A stretch of 64,000 bases of DNA from Prorocentrum cordatum. Lineage: Eukaryota; Sar; Dinophyceae; Prorocentrales; Prorocentraceae. The notes under the pieces were generated by a model, which ran no database searches, had not been told where the DNA came from, and saw nothing but the letters and a program-made list of their open reading frames with translations. The translations under genes were made by a program, and so were the position numbers. Shown one piece after another: positions 34,386 through 45,859 of the stretch; the first letter of the stretch is position 1; the number at the start of each line of letters is the position of its first letter. The DNA lies in NCBI GenBank assembly GCA_963575745.1, contig CAUYUJ010014615.1:1466970-1530969 (forward strand), given 5' to 3'.

Positions 34386-35225
34386 CGACGAACACGACAA
34401 AACACAACATGACAGAAAATAACATGATATAACGGAACAGAGCATGGCAGTACATGAAATAACATAACATATCAATGTAATGACATAGTAGAGCATGACA
34501 AGACATCCCATAAGATACAAGGGCAGAACATGACAGAACAGAAGACGACAAGACACAACGTAACATGACATCACCGAACACAACATAACACACCTTGGCA
34601 ACAGAAACGATCATATCACGGCACATCACCATATAACACAATGTGACACCACATAACATGACATAACACAATGTCATGGCACACCTTAGCAGAACATAAT
34701 ATGACACAACAGAACATGACAGCACAGAACACGCTCATGACATAACATGGCTGAAAAGAACATAGCAATACCATGCCACAATAGGGCGTAACATAACATC
34801 ACACAACATACTAGAGTAGGACATGCCCGATCAGAAAACGACAGAACACTACATAACACAACAGCGCAGAGCATACCATGACACACATTGACAGACCATG
34901 TAACATCATGACACAACATCACCGAGCACATCATAGCACGGCGACGTATCATAGCGACGGCGAACACGACAAAATACAACATGAAACAACATAGCATGAC
35001 GTAACACAATACTAACATGACATAGCATGGTAGAACAGAACATAGCAATGTCATTCCAAAATAGGGCACACCAGAAAATCACAGAACATTCCATAGCAGA
35101 ACAGAACAGACGACGACAGAACACCACATAACAGAACAGAGCCGAACATAACATAACACACCTTGACAGAACAGACCATGTCATGACAAAACATCACAGA
35201 GCACGTCATAGCACGGCAGCAGAGC
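34386..35225. repeat. ACATAACA-type short-period satellite, first block
   Basis: Endless variations of ACATAACA, ACATGACA and AGCATGACA with no fixed longer period. The plus strand has A and C but very little T in each unit, so minus-strand frames give Met/Cys/Leu/Val/Tyr-rich peptides that look membrane-like but are not genes. Confidence 0.85.
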
Positions 35226-36065
35226 ATAACCTCATGCCCGTGATAATAAACACTAGGGGATAATAAAGTTCGGGGTTCAGGGAGAGATAATAAAAGTAGC
35301 CCAGCAGACCTCAGCATAATCTCGAAGTAAGAGATGATCAAGAGGAGACCAAGCCGAGCACGTTTTGAGACATCCTTGGCGTTTAGTTTTCATAGAAATA
35401 TCCTCAACAATGGCTTATCTCTCATGAAAACTGTTTTTTTGTAAGTGCTCGTGTAGGGTAGCTCATGTGCCTCAATTTCCATGGATAATCAACCCCAGAG
35501 ATAAAAAAGTTCAGGCGAGCGTGGGGACAGAGAGAAATATAAAAGAAGAAGAATACAGTAGAAGAATAATAAGAAAGAAGAAGAAGAGGATAATAAGAAG
35601 AGGACGAAGAAAGGAAAAATCCAAAGTTCCAAATCTATCAATTTTAATTTACAAACGCTTTATGAAAATTGATGTTTTAAGTGCTCGTGTAGGGTAGCTC
35701 ATGTGCTTCATTTTCCATGGATAATCAACCCCAGGGATAAAAAAGTTCAGGCGAGCGTGAGGACAGATAGAAATATAAAAGAAGAAGAGGAAAGTAGAAT
35801 AATAATAAGAACATTGCTCGTTTCGTTTGAGTCTGCCTCCCAAAATTATTGGTTTCGCTTGACACATCCTGAAAAAGTGTGATCGCTTCGCTTGATGTTG
35901 CTATATCAACATCGCTTGATGTTGCTATCTCAACATAGCGTTTCGAGGTGATAATGAAGTTCGGCCTCAGCGCTCGCCGCCCAATTTGAATTTTGTATAG
36001 GGCGACGATAATCAACTCTAAACACTGAAGGGGGGGGTCCCTTTATTATCATCGGCATGCGGTTA
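35226..36065. repeat. Duplicated AT-rich unit with about 230-base period
   Basis: GTGCTCGTGTAGGGTAGCTC begins two copies (35,445 and 35,677), continuing with TCCATGGATAATCAACCCCA and AAAAAGTTCAGGCGAGCGTG, then an AGAAATATAAAAGAAGAAGA tail. The related strings GATAATAAAGTTCGG and GATAATGAAGTTCGG lie at 35,259 and 35,950. The tail resembles an expanded A-rich end of a retroposed sequence. Confidence 0.75.
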
Positions 36066-36740
36066 GCGACGTCGAACACGACAGAACTCAAGAGGACACA
36101 CCATAACATGACAGACCACAAAACGAGCATGAACGAATATGATATAACAGAGCATTGCAACGTCATGACACGATGGGGCAACACATCACATCACATCACA
36201 TAACAGAGCAAATCATGACCGAGCAGAAGACCACAAATCACAACATAGCATAACTGCGCCCAACTCAGCATAACACACCATGACGAAACATATAATAGCA
36301 TGAAACAGCATCACAGAACATGTCATAACACGACAGCAGCTCATAGCGACGACAAACACGACGAACGCGACGAGACCATATCATTGAGCGGACTCAGAGC
36401 ATAACGACACGTACTAGCAGAGCATACAATAATAGACTATAAAAAACCGGATGATCAACAAACATACTAACACGGAACATACCTGTGCAGAACATGGAAT
36501 ACCATGAGACACACATAACGCCAGCATGCCATAACATAACCAAGCATAACATATCACACCGTGACAAACTATGGCATATCAGATCGTGACCGCATCACAG
36601 AACATCTCATGCCACGGCAGCAAAGCATAGCGAACCATACTAGCATACCATAGTATGTGTGTACCTTACTGAGCCGAACTGCCAACATCATCGCGAACAC
36701 ATCACACTACACCATACATTGACATAACATACCGTGCCGT
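36066..36740. repeat. ACATAACA-type short-period satellite, second block
   Basis: Same kind of sequence as 34,386-35,225, more diverged. The AT-rich duplicated unit lies between the two blocks and may have been inserted into what was one array. Confidence 0.8.
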
Positions 36741-38100
36741 AACGAGCAGATCACACCATACCATCTCAAATCATATGGTGACTGATGGTCATCACATAAC
36801 ATAGTCAACTTGAAGACAAACAGATGAGTGAAGAGGAATATTATAACACGCGACGCATCTAACGCCACAAGCGTCACGCCGTCACGCCGAGAACAACACA
36901 AACATAACATGAACAACGTGACTACATGGAACACAATTGAACCGTTTTTGAATCCAGAAACGGCAATTGTGGACCAATTCGGCGACCGCGCGCCGTCGGG
37001 AACAAATGCGTGAGGCTTCGGTGGGGATAACTCGAAGCATAATACGTTTTGGTGTTTTTACGGGGCGGCTACGGAGCGAGGGCTGACGCCCAACTTCGAG
37101 AATGTAAACAACGAAACCATGATTCTCGTTTTCGGCAAAAGTCTCCTAGAGAGAACCCCACCATACTGTAATATGGGCGAATGTGCCCCTCACTCCCTCT
37201 CTCGCCGTGGCATCAGGATTCAGCCCACCAAGCAGTAAAGTATGTTGGGATCCAGCTCCCTGCGGACCTCAGCATTGCCCCTGAAACCCTCCAGAGTTGG
37301 CAGGGCCTAAGAGGCCCGCAAGACTGTCCAGAAAATTGTGCACAAAGACGTGGGCTTTGAACTATGCAAAGGTCACTGTTTCCTCGCAACTCTTTCACAA
37401 CTGATCAGTGTGGCCCAAACTCGGCAAGGGGACGGAGCGGCGCCTCGAGGCAGCTCACTTTCACACTTTCAAGGCAGCTTTGAAGCTCACGTGGGATGCA
37501 GACACAATGACGCAGCATCCAGCATACGATGTCTAGATTGCTTCTGAGGTTTCCCCCCATGCGATTGTCAGCCTTAAGAGACTATGACCCTTGGGACGGC
37601 TGATGGAGACAGCACCGCAGGTGCTCACCAGATTGCTTGAAGCTCCTTTTCACATGCCTGGCAGCTGGACCCATGGCTAGGTGATGATGTTGGACCCCCC
37701 TCTGGAGGAATACCCAACGGGAGATGTTCGGTGGTGGCTAAGAAAAGCCAGGGAGAATCCTAGAAACTCGTTCCGTCTACGCACCCTAGCAGCAAAGCCT
37801 TCCCGAAGACTTTCGGATCAGCAGCGACATCTTCAGTGTCAAGACGGATTCCGAAACCTGTGTTCCAAGAAAGGCCTTCCAGTTCCGTCCCACCACAAGC
37901 ACACCCAATGAGATACCTAGCACATTTGTTACGACTCATCGTTTGTCACTGCCAGTCCTGGAACACTCACTGATCACAAGACAAGCGCTCACCCTCGCTT
38001 GAACTAGGCTGCCATTTTTGCTCCTGGGCCAGTCTCTTGGCTGCGGGAGAGACTTTGGATCACGGATCCAACTGCTCCGCCATCTTCGGAATGGGTCGAA
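36741..38100. other. No gene recognised
   Basis: Short frames on both strands and no motif. The frame at 37,681-37,911 (plus) is basic and unassigned. Confidence 0.45.
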
Positions 38101-38559
38101 GTGTTGTTAAACAGGCTGACCAAGAAGCTGAAGCCCTTACAATGTCGGCCATCAAGTTGTGAGATGAAGCAAGTGTTCAGTGCGCCAAAGAACAATCACA
38201 AAACAAATAGATATGCCGGTTCTGCCGAAGAATCGCCGACTATGATGATTGGGCCAAGTATTAAAGGACTCCAGGTGCCCCCTGTAAGCAAGTTCTCCCC
38301 AAGTCAGTTCCAAACTGCATTCGAAGGTGACGGAGAGCAGGTTAGTATAGCTGCTCCTGCTCTGATCGCTGAACGCACTACATGCGTCCTGGAGATTCGT
38401 AATATAAATCCTTTCCTAACTGCTTCAGTTGTCAATCCAGAACTTGATCCGAGCAAAAGGCTCACGCGTCTTCTAAACCTGTTTGTGTCTCATCGTGTCC
38501 GTGCTGTCCTCGCTCTCTCCTACAGTCCCTTGGCGGCAGCTGATGGACAGCGACAGTGA
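38101..38559 (+). pseudogene. Possible LINE protein fragment
   Basis: A 152-codon frame contains VPPVSKFSPSQFQTAFEGDG then EQVSIAAPALIAERTTCVLE. This resembles the region between the coiled coil and the endonuclease in dinoflagellate LINE proteins as I recall them. There is no catalytic motif, so the call is tentative. Confidence 0.3.
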
Positions 38560-39880
38560 TGTCAACGGCACGCTACGCACAACTAAACATACATGGGGTC
38601 TCCCTTGGATGCGCGGACGACACACGAAATCCCTCAACAATGCCAACCTTGCCCTGAGGTCGTCTCTGAGCTGGGCGGTTGCTTGTGCGGTTTCGGACTC
38701 GAGCTTTTCGTTTAAGTTCTCAAGGGCACCTTCAGACTGATCCAACTTGGCGTCACCAGACACCCACCACCTTCTCCAAATGAGTGGGAAAGCCAATGCA
38801 GGCAGGTACCTCTGTTTCTCTTCCACCCAGCGAATCGGCCATGCCGTCGATCATTGTCCTGATTTTTGGAGGCAATGCGGGTCAGAGCTGCCAGAGATTA
38901 CAGCAGCAGGAGCCTCGACGAGCAGCTGACAGTCAGCGTGCATGTGAGCATCAGTAGCCTCGATGATGTTGCAGGGAATGCTGGAAGTCCGATATCGAGC
39001 CCTGGTGCGGCTCCCCTCCTGGCCCCGTTGGACCCGTACCAAGACCGCGTCCCGAGGGACAGCACCACGGAGCCGTGCCATCGAGGCGAACCCCTTCCTT
39101 TCCTCCGCCCCCTTCATGTTCCTGCTCGCGCATGTCCTCTGCATCTGCATGCAAGTCCATGCGCAGTGACAGTTATCGTCCCCGTAGTCGTTTGCGAGGG
39201 AGGGAGGGAGGTGGGAGGGAGGAGGGCGAGAGGGGCAGAGCAAGCTAGGTGCGCCAGCGCCGTAACTCACATCCTGCCCCTCCCACCCACGCCTTCCCAT
39301 TGCGCTGACTTGTCCTCCACCCGCCCACGAACGTCATAGCGCACCTGGAACCCACAAGCGGACCCCATCGTGTTGCGCGCAATAAGACGAATGGACCTAT
39401 TGGAGGAGGAGGAGGAGGAGGAGGTGGCGGTTGAGCAAAAGGATGAGTAGGATGAGGAGGAGGAGGAGGAGGACAAAGGAGGAGGACGAGGACGGAGGAG
39501 ACGAGGAAGAGCAGCACCATAAACAGGAGAAGCGGGAGGATCAGGAGGACCAAAGAAAGGACGGTGGCGACAATGACGAGGAAGCGCTCTGACCCAGAAG
39601 TGGCCCGCGTTGGGGCGAGAGCACCATTCTGAACGATGGGAGCAAAGCGCCGATCATGAAATGAGGCCAGCGCTGCAGAAAGAAAATTTTGAAACACCGA
39701 CAGCGTTTCGATTGCAAACGCATAAGTATGAACGACAAAATTTGGGAATCAAACACCATACACGGAGCGGGAGGGACACTTCTAGGACACAGTCGGGGGA
39801 GAGAGGAGAGCAGTAAGAGCAGTATTCATATATTGAATAATCGTGGATGGAGGGGGTGAGGGTGGCACAGAGATGGTAGT
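38560..39880. other. Unassigned sequence with GGA-rich tracts
   Basis: On the minus strand, 38,826-38,473 encodes a possible coiled coil (LENLNEKLESETAQATAQLR) without a family. Purine tracts lie at 39,198-39,235 and 39,403-39,530 (GGAGGAGGA). I searched this stretch for the next homoaconitase exon and did not find it. Confidence 0.4.
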
Positions 39881-39907
39881 GCTGCAAGTTGCGCGCGGAC
39901 AGCCCCC

Positions 39908-40105
39908 AACGTGGTCCTGGCTGGCCTCAAAAAGCCTCCGGGGCGGTCCCAACTCCCCAACCCAGGGGCGCGGAGGTGCCGCAAAAGCGGCAACAGGGTG
40001 TTGAGACCGCCTTGGACTATTCAGGCGGTCTGTTTAGGCCACCTGGGACAAACCATGAGGGCTTCCTCCGCGCAGCCCGAAACCTTACCAGGCAAGGCAG
40101 GAGAG
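39908..40105. repeat. Intronic direct repeat, copy 1
   Basis: It matches 40,586-40,790 in the same orientation: GGTNCTGGCTGGCCTCAA with GAAGCC or AAAGCC, GGGGCGGTC, GGTGTTGAGA, and CGCGCAGCCCGAAACCTTAC with CA at the end. It lies just downstream of exon F of the homoaconitase gene, while its partner lies in the preceding intron. Confidence 0.8.
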
Positions 40106-40160
40106 GAGGAGGAGACGGAGTAGGAGACGGAGGAGGGAGGGAGGAGGGCACGATCCCCTC

Positions 40161-40328
40161 GCGGCTGCCCATCCTCCCCTTGAAGTTCCTGTTGGTGGTC
40201 GCGACGCCAACCTCGCCCGCGCTTATCGTGCCCGCGCCCAGGCCCGCGCAGGCGCCGCAGCCCGGGGGCAGCACCTTGGCGCCGGCGTCGAGCAGGACCT
40301 GCCAGTCGCCAGTCAGCTCGCTCTGCGC
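40161..40328 (-). CDS. LYS4: Homoaconitase, exon F
   Basis: 168 bases, 56 codons in phase 0. The peptide begins [20 protein letters not shown] and continues [20 protein letters not shown] and [15 protein letters not shown]. In aconitase-type enzymes the GCGxC pair gives two of the three cysteine ligands of the 4Fe-4S cluster, and NRNFKGRMG is the substrate-binding arginine box. Both are intact. The start follows CTCCCAG and gives the same length as fungal homoaconitase across the junction with exon E. The end is placed before GAGGGGATC (a GA donor) because the family's reading is lost beyond it. The next exon, expected to give a YLASPEVV-like start, was not found. Confidence 0.9.
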
Positions 40329-40585
40329 CTGGGAGAATCCAAAAGTTCGGGGAGCCGATGGTACGGCTTCGGGTCGAGCGCTAGCATCGGACGAAGGCCA
40401 ACATACTAGTGCTATCTGTAGCCCTTGGAAGCGCACGTCCGAACCGACAGTATGTCGTTCCCCAGGCGGTGTGACCAGAAAGCGCCCGCCACCGAGCAGA
40501 TGCTGTCAGATGTCTGAGCGTGCGCGTCGCCCCGAAAAGGCCGACCACAGAGCACGAGTGTGTTTGGGGGATACTGCTGACAGCC

Positions 40586-40790
40586 GCCCCGGGTGGTTCT
40601 GCCTGGCCTCAAGAAGCCCCCCGATCAGTCTGGGGCGGTCTCAACATCCTGGCGCCGCCTCGAGCAGCGCCTGTGGGGCGCTCCGCGCCACAAGGTTGGG
40701 GTGTTGAGATCGCGACAGGCTTCTCGGCCAGCCGGGACTACCTGGGGGGGCTGTCTGCGCGCAGCCCGAAACCTTACCAAAACGCGAGGG
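40586..40790. repeat. Intronic direct repeat, copy 2
   Basis: Partner of 39,908-40,105, about 680 bases away and on the other side of exon F. The two differ mainly by insertions in the middle. Confidence 0.8.
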
Positions 40791-40916
40791 GGAATCCGTC
40801 AGCGTGTCGCTGCTGGAGGGACACCAGGCCTTCGAACCAAAACAGAAGAGTCAGATGCTGACACGGGCTTCGAACAGCGGCGTGTCATTGATACTCAGTT
40901 CCCCCCCGCAGAAAGC

Positions 40917-41064
40917 TACATAAACATAAACTTATTGACGCCCGCACGGATTTCTTGTATCGACGATGGACCCCGCTGGCGGGAGCGTTCCGCACGACAG
41001 GGAAGGGTCCCAGCGCCGATCCCAAAAATCCACGCCGACCGCCGAACATTTCTATGTTTATGCA
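40917..41064. repeat. Palindromic (fold-back) element, copy 1
   Basis: Arms 40,917-40,974 and 41,006-41,064 are inverted copies: ACATAAACATAAACTTATTG with CGGATTTCTTGTATCGACGA and TGGACCCC outside-in, against the reverse complement of the right arm CATAAACATAGAAATG with GTGGATTTTTGGGATCGGCG and CTGGGACCC. The loop is about 30 bases. A relative is at 51,976-52,141. Confidence 0.8.
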
Positions 41065-41085
41065 ATGTTTTTTGTTCCTGGAGGC

Positions 41086-41144
41086 CTGTACCTCGCTGCT
41101 CGCGGCGGCGACGTAGAAATCCACCCAAGGCGCCACCTTCCGGC
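41086..41144 (-). CDS. LYS4: Homoaconitase, exon E
   Basis: 59 bases: two bases completing a Gly codon split with exon D, then 19 codons reading RKVAPWVDFYVAAASSEVQ. The FYVAAAS string and the EV following it are typical of homoaconitase and the aconitase family, lying between the first cluster cysteine and the GCGxC pair. It lies between a GAGAG acceptor and a GC donor (TACAG/GCCTCC). The spacer before it is shorter than in fungal enzymes. The phases fit both neighbours exactly. Confidence 0.8.
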
Positions 41145-41199
41145 CTCTCGGGGTGGACGGGACTGAAGGGTATCCGCAAGGGGGTGTCAGCTCAAGGGG

Positions 41200-42190
41200 A
41201 GGCAGTTCGACCTGGAATCGGCGATGCATCGCCGCGAGGTCGGCGATTGGCCCCCGATAGTTAATGCGCACGCTCCCTAACGGGGGGCGGGGGGTTATCG
41301 AGCCCCTTATCGGCAATCAGTGGGCGATGTGTCGATGCGTCCCCCCTGGGCCATCCCCCCGGACGTTGCCCCTGAAGGGGGTCGGTGGGGGGATAGCAAA
41401 GGTCACTGGCGCCTCCCAGCGACAGGGAACCAGCCACGTGCAGAGAAAAGTGTTCAGCGGCGGAGCCGAAACCAGCTGCATGCGGCAAATGTCGTAACTC
41501 CCCCCCGCCCACCTTCGGGCGGCGCACCCAAGAAAGGAAAGCAGAGGGGGCGGGTCTGGTCAGAAGGCTTTAAAATATCTGCTGCAATCTGCGAAACGTT
41601 CGAAAGTTTCTCCGGAACCGCAACATGGCCCAGAGGGCTTCTGAGGAGCCCCGCCGCCTTCTGAGAAGGCGTGCCCACTCTCAGTTCACCTCCGGGCGCG
41701 CCGCCGCACATGTCTCGAGGACGTCCACCTCGACAGCAAAGGGGAAAACCGGCCGAACCGACAACAAAACCGAGACCAACCGAAACCGACAACAGGCCGC
41801 AAGCAACCCTGAAAGGCGTGGCGGCGCGGCAACGACAACAACCGACCGAACATATCGAACGAACGCAACCGACTGTGACGCAGTCCCAACAGACGAATCA
41901 CGGCCGACCCCCGCTTGCCAAGGTGCAAAGGCGTGTGAGATGATCTGCTGTCCCCCTCCCCCTTCCCACCCCGCTGGGGTCAGCAATCCATTTGGAGGGG
42001 GGGGGCCAGAGGGGGGTCTTCGAGCTCACCAACCCCCCCTCAAGGCTTCAGGAGCCCCATTTCACACTCGGCGGCCTCCAAGATGCCTATGGATCGATCT
42101 TCGCTTGCTCGAGCAGGGTTCCAACACGCACAGGAACGAGAATCGTCAAACTCGAAAACGTATACATGGAACATGATGATTCGCATGTTT
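41200..42190. other. Intron sequence without gene; single fold-back arm
   Basis: 41,625-41,705 resembles one arm of the fold-back element at 12,171-12,531. 41,735-41,880 is rich in CCGAAACCGACAACA-like units. 41,332-41,350 matches 19,215. Frames are not supported by any domain. Confidence 0.5.
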
Positions 42191-42194
42191 GGTC

Positions 42195-42320
42195 ACAACA
42201 GCGTCCACGACGGCTCCAGAGGTCCCCATGATCGTTCCAATTCGGCCCAAGACGCCCCCTACAAAGCCCCGGGCGGCCTCAGAGGGCCCCAAGACGGCCC
42301 AAAGGGTGTTCCCCCCCCGA
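42195..42320. repeat. CCAAGA-type array in the long intron
   Basis: Short array with GGCCCAAGACGCCCC, GGGCCCCAAGACGGCCC and a C run. Same family as 13,110-13,460. Confidence 0.65.
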
Positions 42321-42389
42321 GGATACAAGGGCTGGCCCCTCCCAGGTGCCATACAACATTGGCCTGATGCCACCTCATGCCCACGTCGG

Positions 42390-42780
42390 CGCCGCCTGGC
42401 GAACAAGAAAAACAGACACCACTCTTCCGGCGTGAGCGCGTCCAGGCACGCATGGACCATGTCGACTGAGCGCCGCCACATGGCGACGCCAATGGCCGCC
42501 TGCGCCCTGCGCAGCAACGCCTGGTGGCAGCGCAGCCCGCTGCGCTGCGCAGCCCGCGGCGCCTGCGTCTAGAGCACCAGCTGCGCCTCCGGGTGGGCGC
42601 GGCCGTAGGCGGACCACACCATGGGCATGTACTGGATGCCCGCCGCGGCCAGCTCCAGGCGGTGGCCGCTGTACTCGCCAAGCTTGCGCTCGTGCGTGGC
42701 GTTGCAACAGTCCTCGCCAGCGCCTTGTGCCTCCGGGCTGCGCGCGCCAACATCTTGGCTTCGCCAAGGGCTATGAAGGG
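42390..42780 (-). pseudogene. C-terminal fragment of a LINE reverse transcriptase protein
   Basis: In the minus strand one frame reads HERKLGEYSGHRLELAAAGI then QYMPMVWSAYGRAHPEAQLV, a TAG at about 42,570, and then RRAQAAIGVAMWRRSVDMVH. The pattern of a basic start, a P-VWSAYGR-H core and a final helical MWRR segment is that of the end of dinoflagellate LINE proteins as I recall them. No RT catalytic motif is included. The unit lies in the long intron on the sense strand. Confidence 0.4.
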
Positions 42781-42789
42781 ACGCGTGGA

Positions 42790-44075
42790 TATATTTTCCT
42801 TTTCAAATTTCATTTTAGTGGTGTCGTGCCGAACAACGACAGATCCTATTGAACCGATCTGCTCAACAAAAAACAAACGCGCGCAAAATCCACTGCGGAT
42901 GCCCTCAGAGGAAAACGAACAATGGAATGCCGCATAAGCGGCGCCTGCGTTCCGCCCGCAGTCCAACTGCAGACAAAACCACAAATGATCAGCCCACCGG
43001 AAAGTTCACGAGCATTGCGGCGGGGGCGGTCATACATCGAGCCACGGCAGCGGAACTATAGCCGTCTGATGGAGCTCAGCCAGGGGCTACAAACATACAA
43101 CCGCAAACTGGAAGCAACAAAAAACAAGAGCAGTGCGAAAGAAGGTCACTGCGAAACCAGACAGATGTCTCCAGGAAGGCGAATGTCTGCCAACGCGCCG
43201 CTTGCAATTGTTAATCATACTGGCCCGCGGTGAACCCCGACGGCAACGCCCAGACGCCAACAATAACACCTAGACGCCCAGTGAAGTCATTGACGCGTTG
43301 CTCAAATCCTCGCGAGCCAAATCATGAACAACCACGCGGCGAGTCGCCCTGATCAAGGCCGGGTAATCGGGCAAGCGGCGAAAATAGCGAGCCGCATCCG
43401 TATTCGCGGATAATGAGGTGCAGGAAGCGGAGCAAAGGAGAGGAGGGCGGAAAATTAAAATCCTAATGAACACGGTGAAGCGAGGGAGTATGGTGATAGG
43501 AAAGACTGGAAACGTGCAAGGGCATGAGCAGGTAGGAACACGGAAGAGGAGCTTGGGGGAGGTAGGAAGAAGCGCAAGAAGCCTGAGGGAGGCAAAAGGC
43601 GCACCAATGATCCGTGCGGAACGCGCGTGAAGCGCGCGCCCTCACCAGCGCGGGTGTAGGAAAAGGTGGGAATATCAAGGGGCAGGAGGAAATATGAGGA
43701 AATAGGAGGGGCAAGAACATGCAGAAGAAAGCATTTGCAGACTCGAACCCCAAGCAAGTTGCGCTAAGCATGAAAGCGAAGTGAAGCAGCATGCAACGCA
43801 AGAAAAAAACGAGGACAACCGTTACATTAAGGAAAAGAAAAGGGCGCAGGAGTAATTAATCGGAAGATGCACAGGAACGGGGAAGGAGCAGAAAAAGGAG
43901 GAGGCCACAGAAGAGGGACGAGGAGGAGGGGGAGGACAAGGAAGGGAAAGATAAAGGATAGAAAAGAAAAAAACACGCTGACGACGACGGGCATCAATCA
44001 TCGAGGATCTCGAGTCGTTCGCTTTAGGTGCCTGCGGGACGCCCCATCAACGTCGTCATATCGGTGCCGCCGCGG
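42790..44075. other. Intron sequence without gene
   Basis: A-rich and purine-rich plus strand (43,410-43,990 especially), with frames lacking domains. Confidence 0.5.
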
Positions 44076-44079
44076 CGCT

Positions 44080-44345
44080 CTCTTAGGGCAATTATGGCTG
44101 CCTTTGGCGGCTGTCTTGGAGCCCCTTGGGGCCCTCTTCGGGTCGTTTCGGGGATCTCCTGGGCCCCATCTTGGAAGCCTCGGGGGTCCTCCTGGGGCCA
44201 TCTTGCAGCCGTCGGTCAAAGAAGTGGGGCCCTAGCAACGCCCCATTCCTTCTCGAGCCCCCCAGTCGCCAAATGCGGCCCTCTTGCGACGCCCTTGAAG
44301 CGTTGTGGGCCGCTCTCTGGCGATCTTGGAGCCGACTTGGGCCCT
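44080..44345. repeat. CCAAGA-type array, reverse orientation
   Basis: On the plus strand it reads GCCCCTTGGGGCCCTCTT and similar, the complement of the other arrays. Confidence 0.7.
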
Positions 44346-45235
44346 GATGGCCCCCTCTCAAAGCAAGTTCAAACCGACTCGCAGCCATCTCGAGGCCTCT
44401 AGAAACGACGGAGAGCAAAAAGGCGAGAAAGAAAAAATGAAGCGAACAGTGATTGTAAAGGAACTTAACCTGTTGGAGGCCTCCTTCAAGAGCTCGAAAG
44501 ACAATTGCGGGCTGTCACGAAGCGGTCTTGAGGGGGCTTGGAGGCACATTGGAAGCAAAATTGTACCATCTGCAAGTATATGGAGCGATCTCGGAATCCT
44601 TCTTGGGTTGCCTGCGGTTCCTTTGGAGCCATCTTCGGCCATTTCGGGCGCTCCACCGCCCCGCGGTCACTCTCTGTCCACGCCCGGGGACGAGAGGGCA
44701 GGGGGGGGGGGCCCGTCCCTGCCAGGGAGAAACGCGCGGATAAGCTAGCCCGTTAAACCACCACCCACGCTCTGCATGGCTGGTGGGATTTTTCCACGGC
44801 CGCCTGGGAATACTACCCCGGATTCTCGAGTGAATTCTGCCCGGATTTTTCCAAATCCAAATGTGAATTTGCCCCGGAAGCCGCGTGAATTTTTCCGGGT
44901 GTCCTCCGGATTTTTCCGCGCGCGTTTTTTCGATGCGCGCGCCCAAGGAAAAATCCACCAAGAATTCGGAGAGGTATTCAAAACGAGTTTTTGTTTTTCT
45001 CCCCGAAGTTTGCACTAGGCCGCGCGCGGAGCCTGGAAGGAGGGAGGGGGGGGGAGAAGTCACAGGGAGTGGAGGGGCACGCCGCAGGAGAGGGCCGGAG
45101 GGAGACAGGAATCCCAGCACCCCTTTAAGCGTGAGCGGCGTGACGAAGTAATTCATCCAAGCCCACTCTTCCCCTTCATGGACACGGTTCCCCATTTCCC
45201 CGCCCAATCCTTCATGCGCGGGAAGGTAGCCGCGG
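44346..45235. other. Intron sequence without gene
   Basis: 44,800-44,980 repeats CCGGATTTTTCC and TGAATTTNCCCCGG motifs several times, suggesting another diverged short repeat. The rest shows nothing. Confidence 0.5.
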
Positions 45236-45239
45236 GTCG

Positions 45240-45850
45240 TTGGAGCGCCCAATACGGCCCAAAATGTATCCGAGATGGCTGCAAGGAGCCCAGATACGCC
45301 TCCAATATCGCTCAATGCATCCCAGGACGATTCCGAAGAGCCTCCAACATGCCTCTGAGAGTCGTCAAGACCGCTTCAAGACGGCCCCGCGTGCCCTTCG
45401 AGCTCTCCAAGGAGGCCTCCAAGACAAAAAAGTGAAAACCATTGCGTGCTATGTGTTATGTCTCGTCGCCTTTTCGTTTTCCATGGGCTCTTGAGGCCTC
45501 AAGATGGCCGCGCTGGCCTGAGATGGCCCTCCAGAAGAACCCGACAGGCCCCAAGACGGCGCCGAGAGCGCTCAAGAGCAGCCGAAGAACGCCCCAAGAG
45601 AGCGCCAAGAGGCGACGTGGGCGGCTCCAGAGAGGGGGCGCTGCAAGGACCCCCCCCCGTACTCTTTGACTGACGGCGTTTCCAAGATGGCCCCGAGAGG
45701 GCCCCCAAGGCCTCCAAGACGGGCCCACGAGACCCCGAAGAGGATCCCAAGGAGGCCCGAAACAGCCTCAAGAGGACCCCGTAGGCTCTCCCAAAATGGC
45801 TCCAAATTAGCTCCACAATGGCCCACAAATCACCCCAAGGGGCTTCTAAC
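45240..45850. repeat. CCAAGA-type arrays in the long intron
   Basis: Two adjacent arrays (45,240-45,440 and 45,495-45,850) of units such as CGGCCCCAAGACGGC and CCCCAAGAGAGCGCC. Confidence 0.7.
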
Positions 45851-45859
45851 AAGAGCCGT

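Larger units (their letters stand above)
40329..41085 (-). other. Homoaconitase intron E-F (GC-AG), with nested repeats
   Basis: 757 bases that start with GCCTCCAGG and end with CTCCCAG. CAGGC lies at both borders. The intron contains the palindromic element at 40,917-41,064 close to its 5' end and the direct repeat copy at 40,586-40,790. Confidence 0.75.

Noticed and set aside
34195-35341. Minus-strand frames with Met/Cys/Leu/Val peptides that look like membrane proteins
   Set aside because: They come from the T-poor ACATAACA satellite and keep no constant hydrophobic spacing.
38000-40160. Search for the next homoaconitase exon (YLASPEVV-like and swivel domain)
   Set aside because: No matching peptide was seen on the minus strand there or, on a coarse scan, at lower coordinates.
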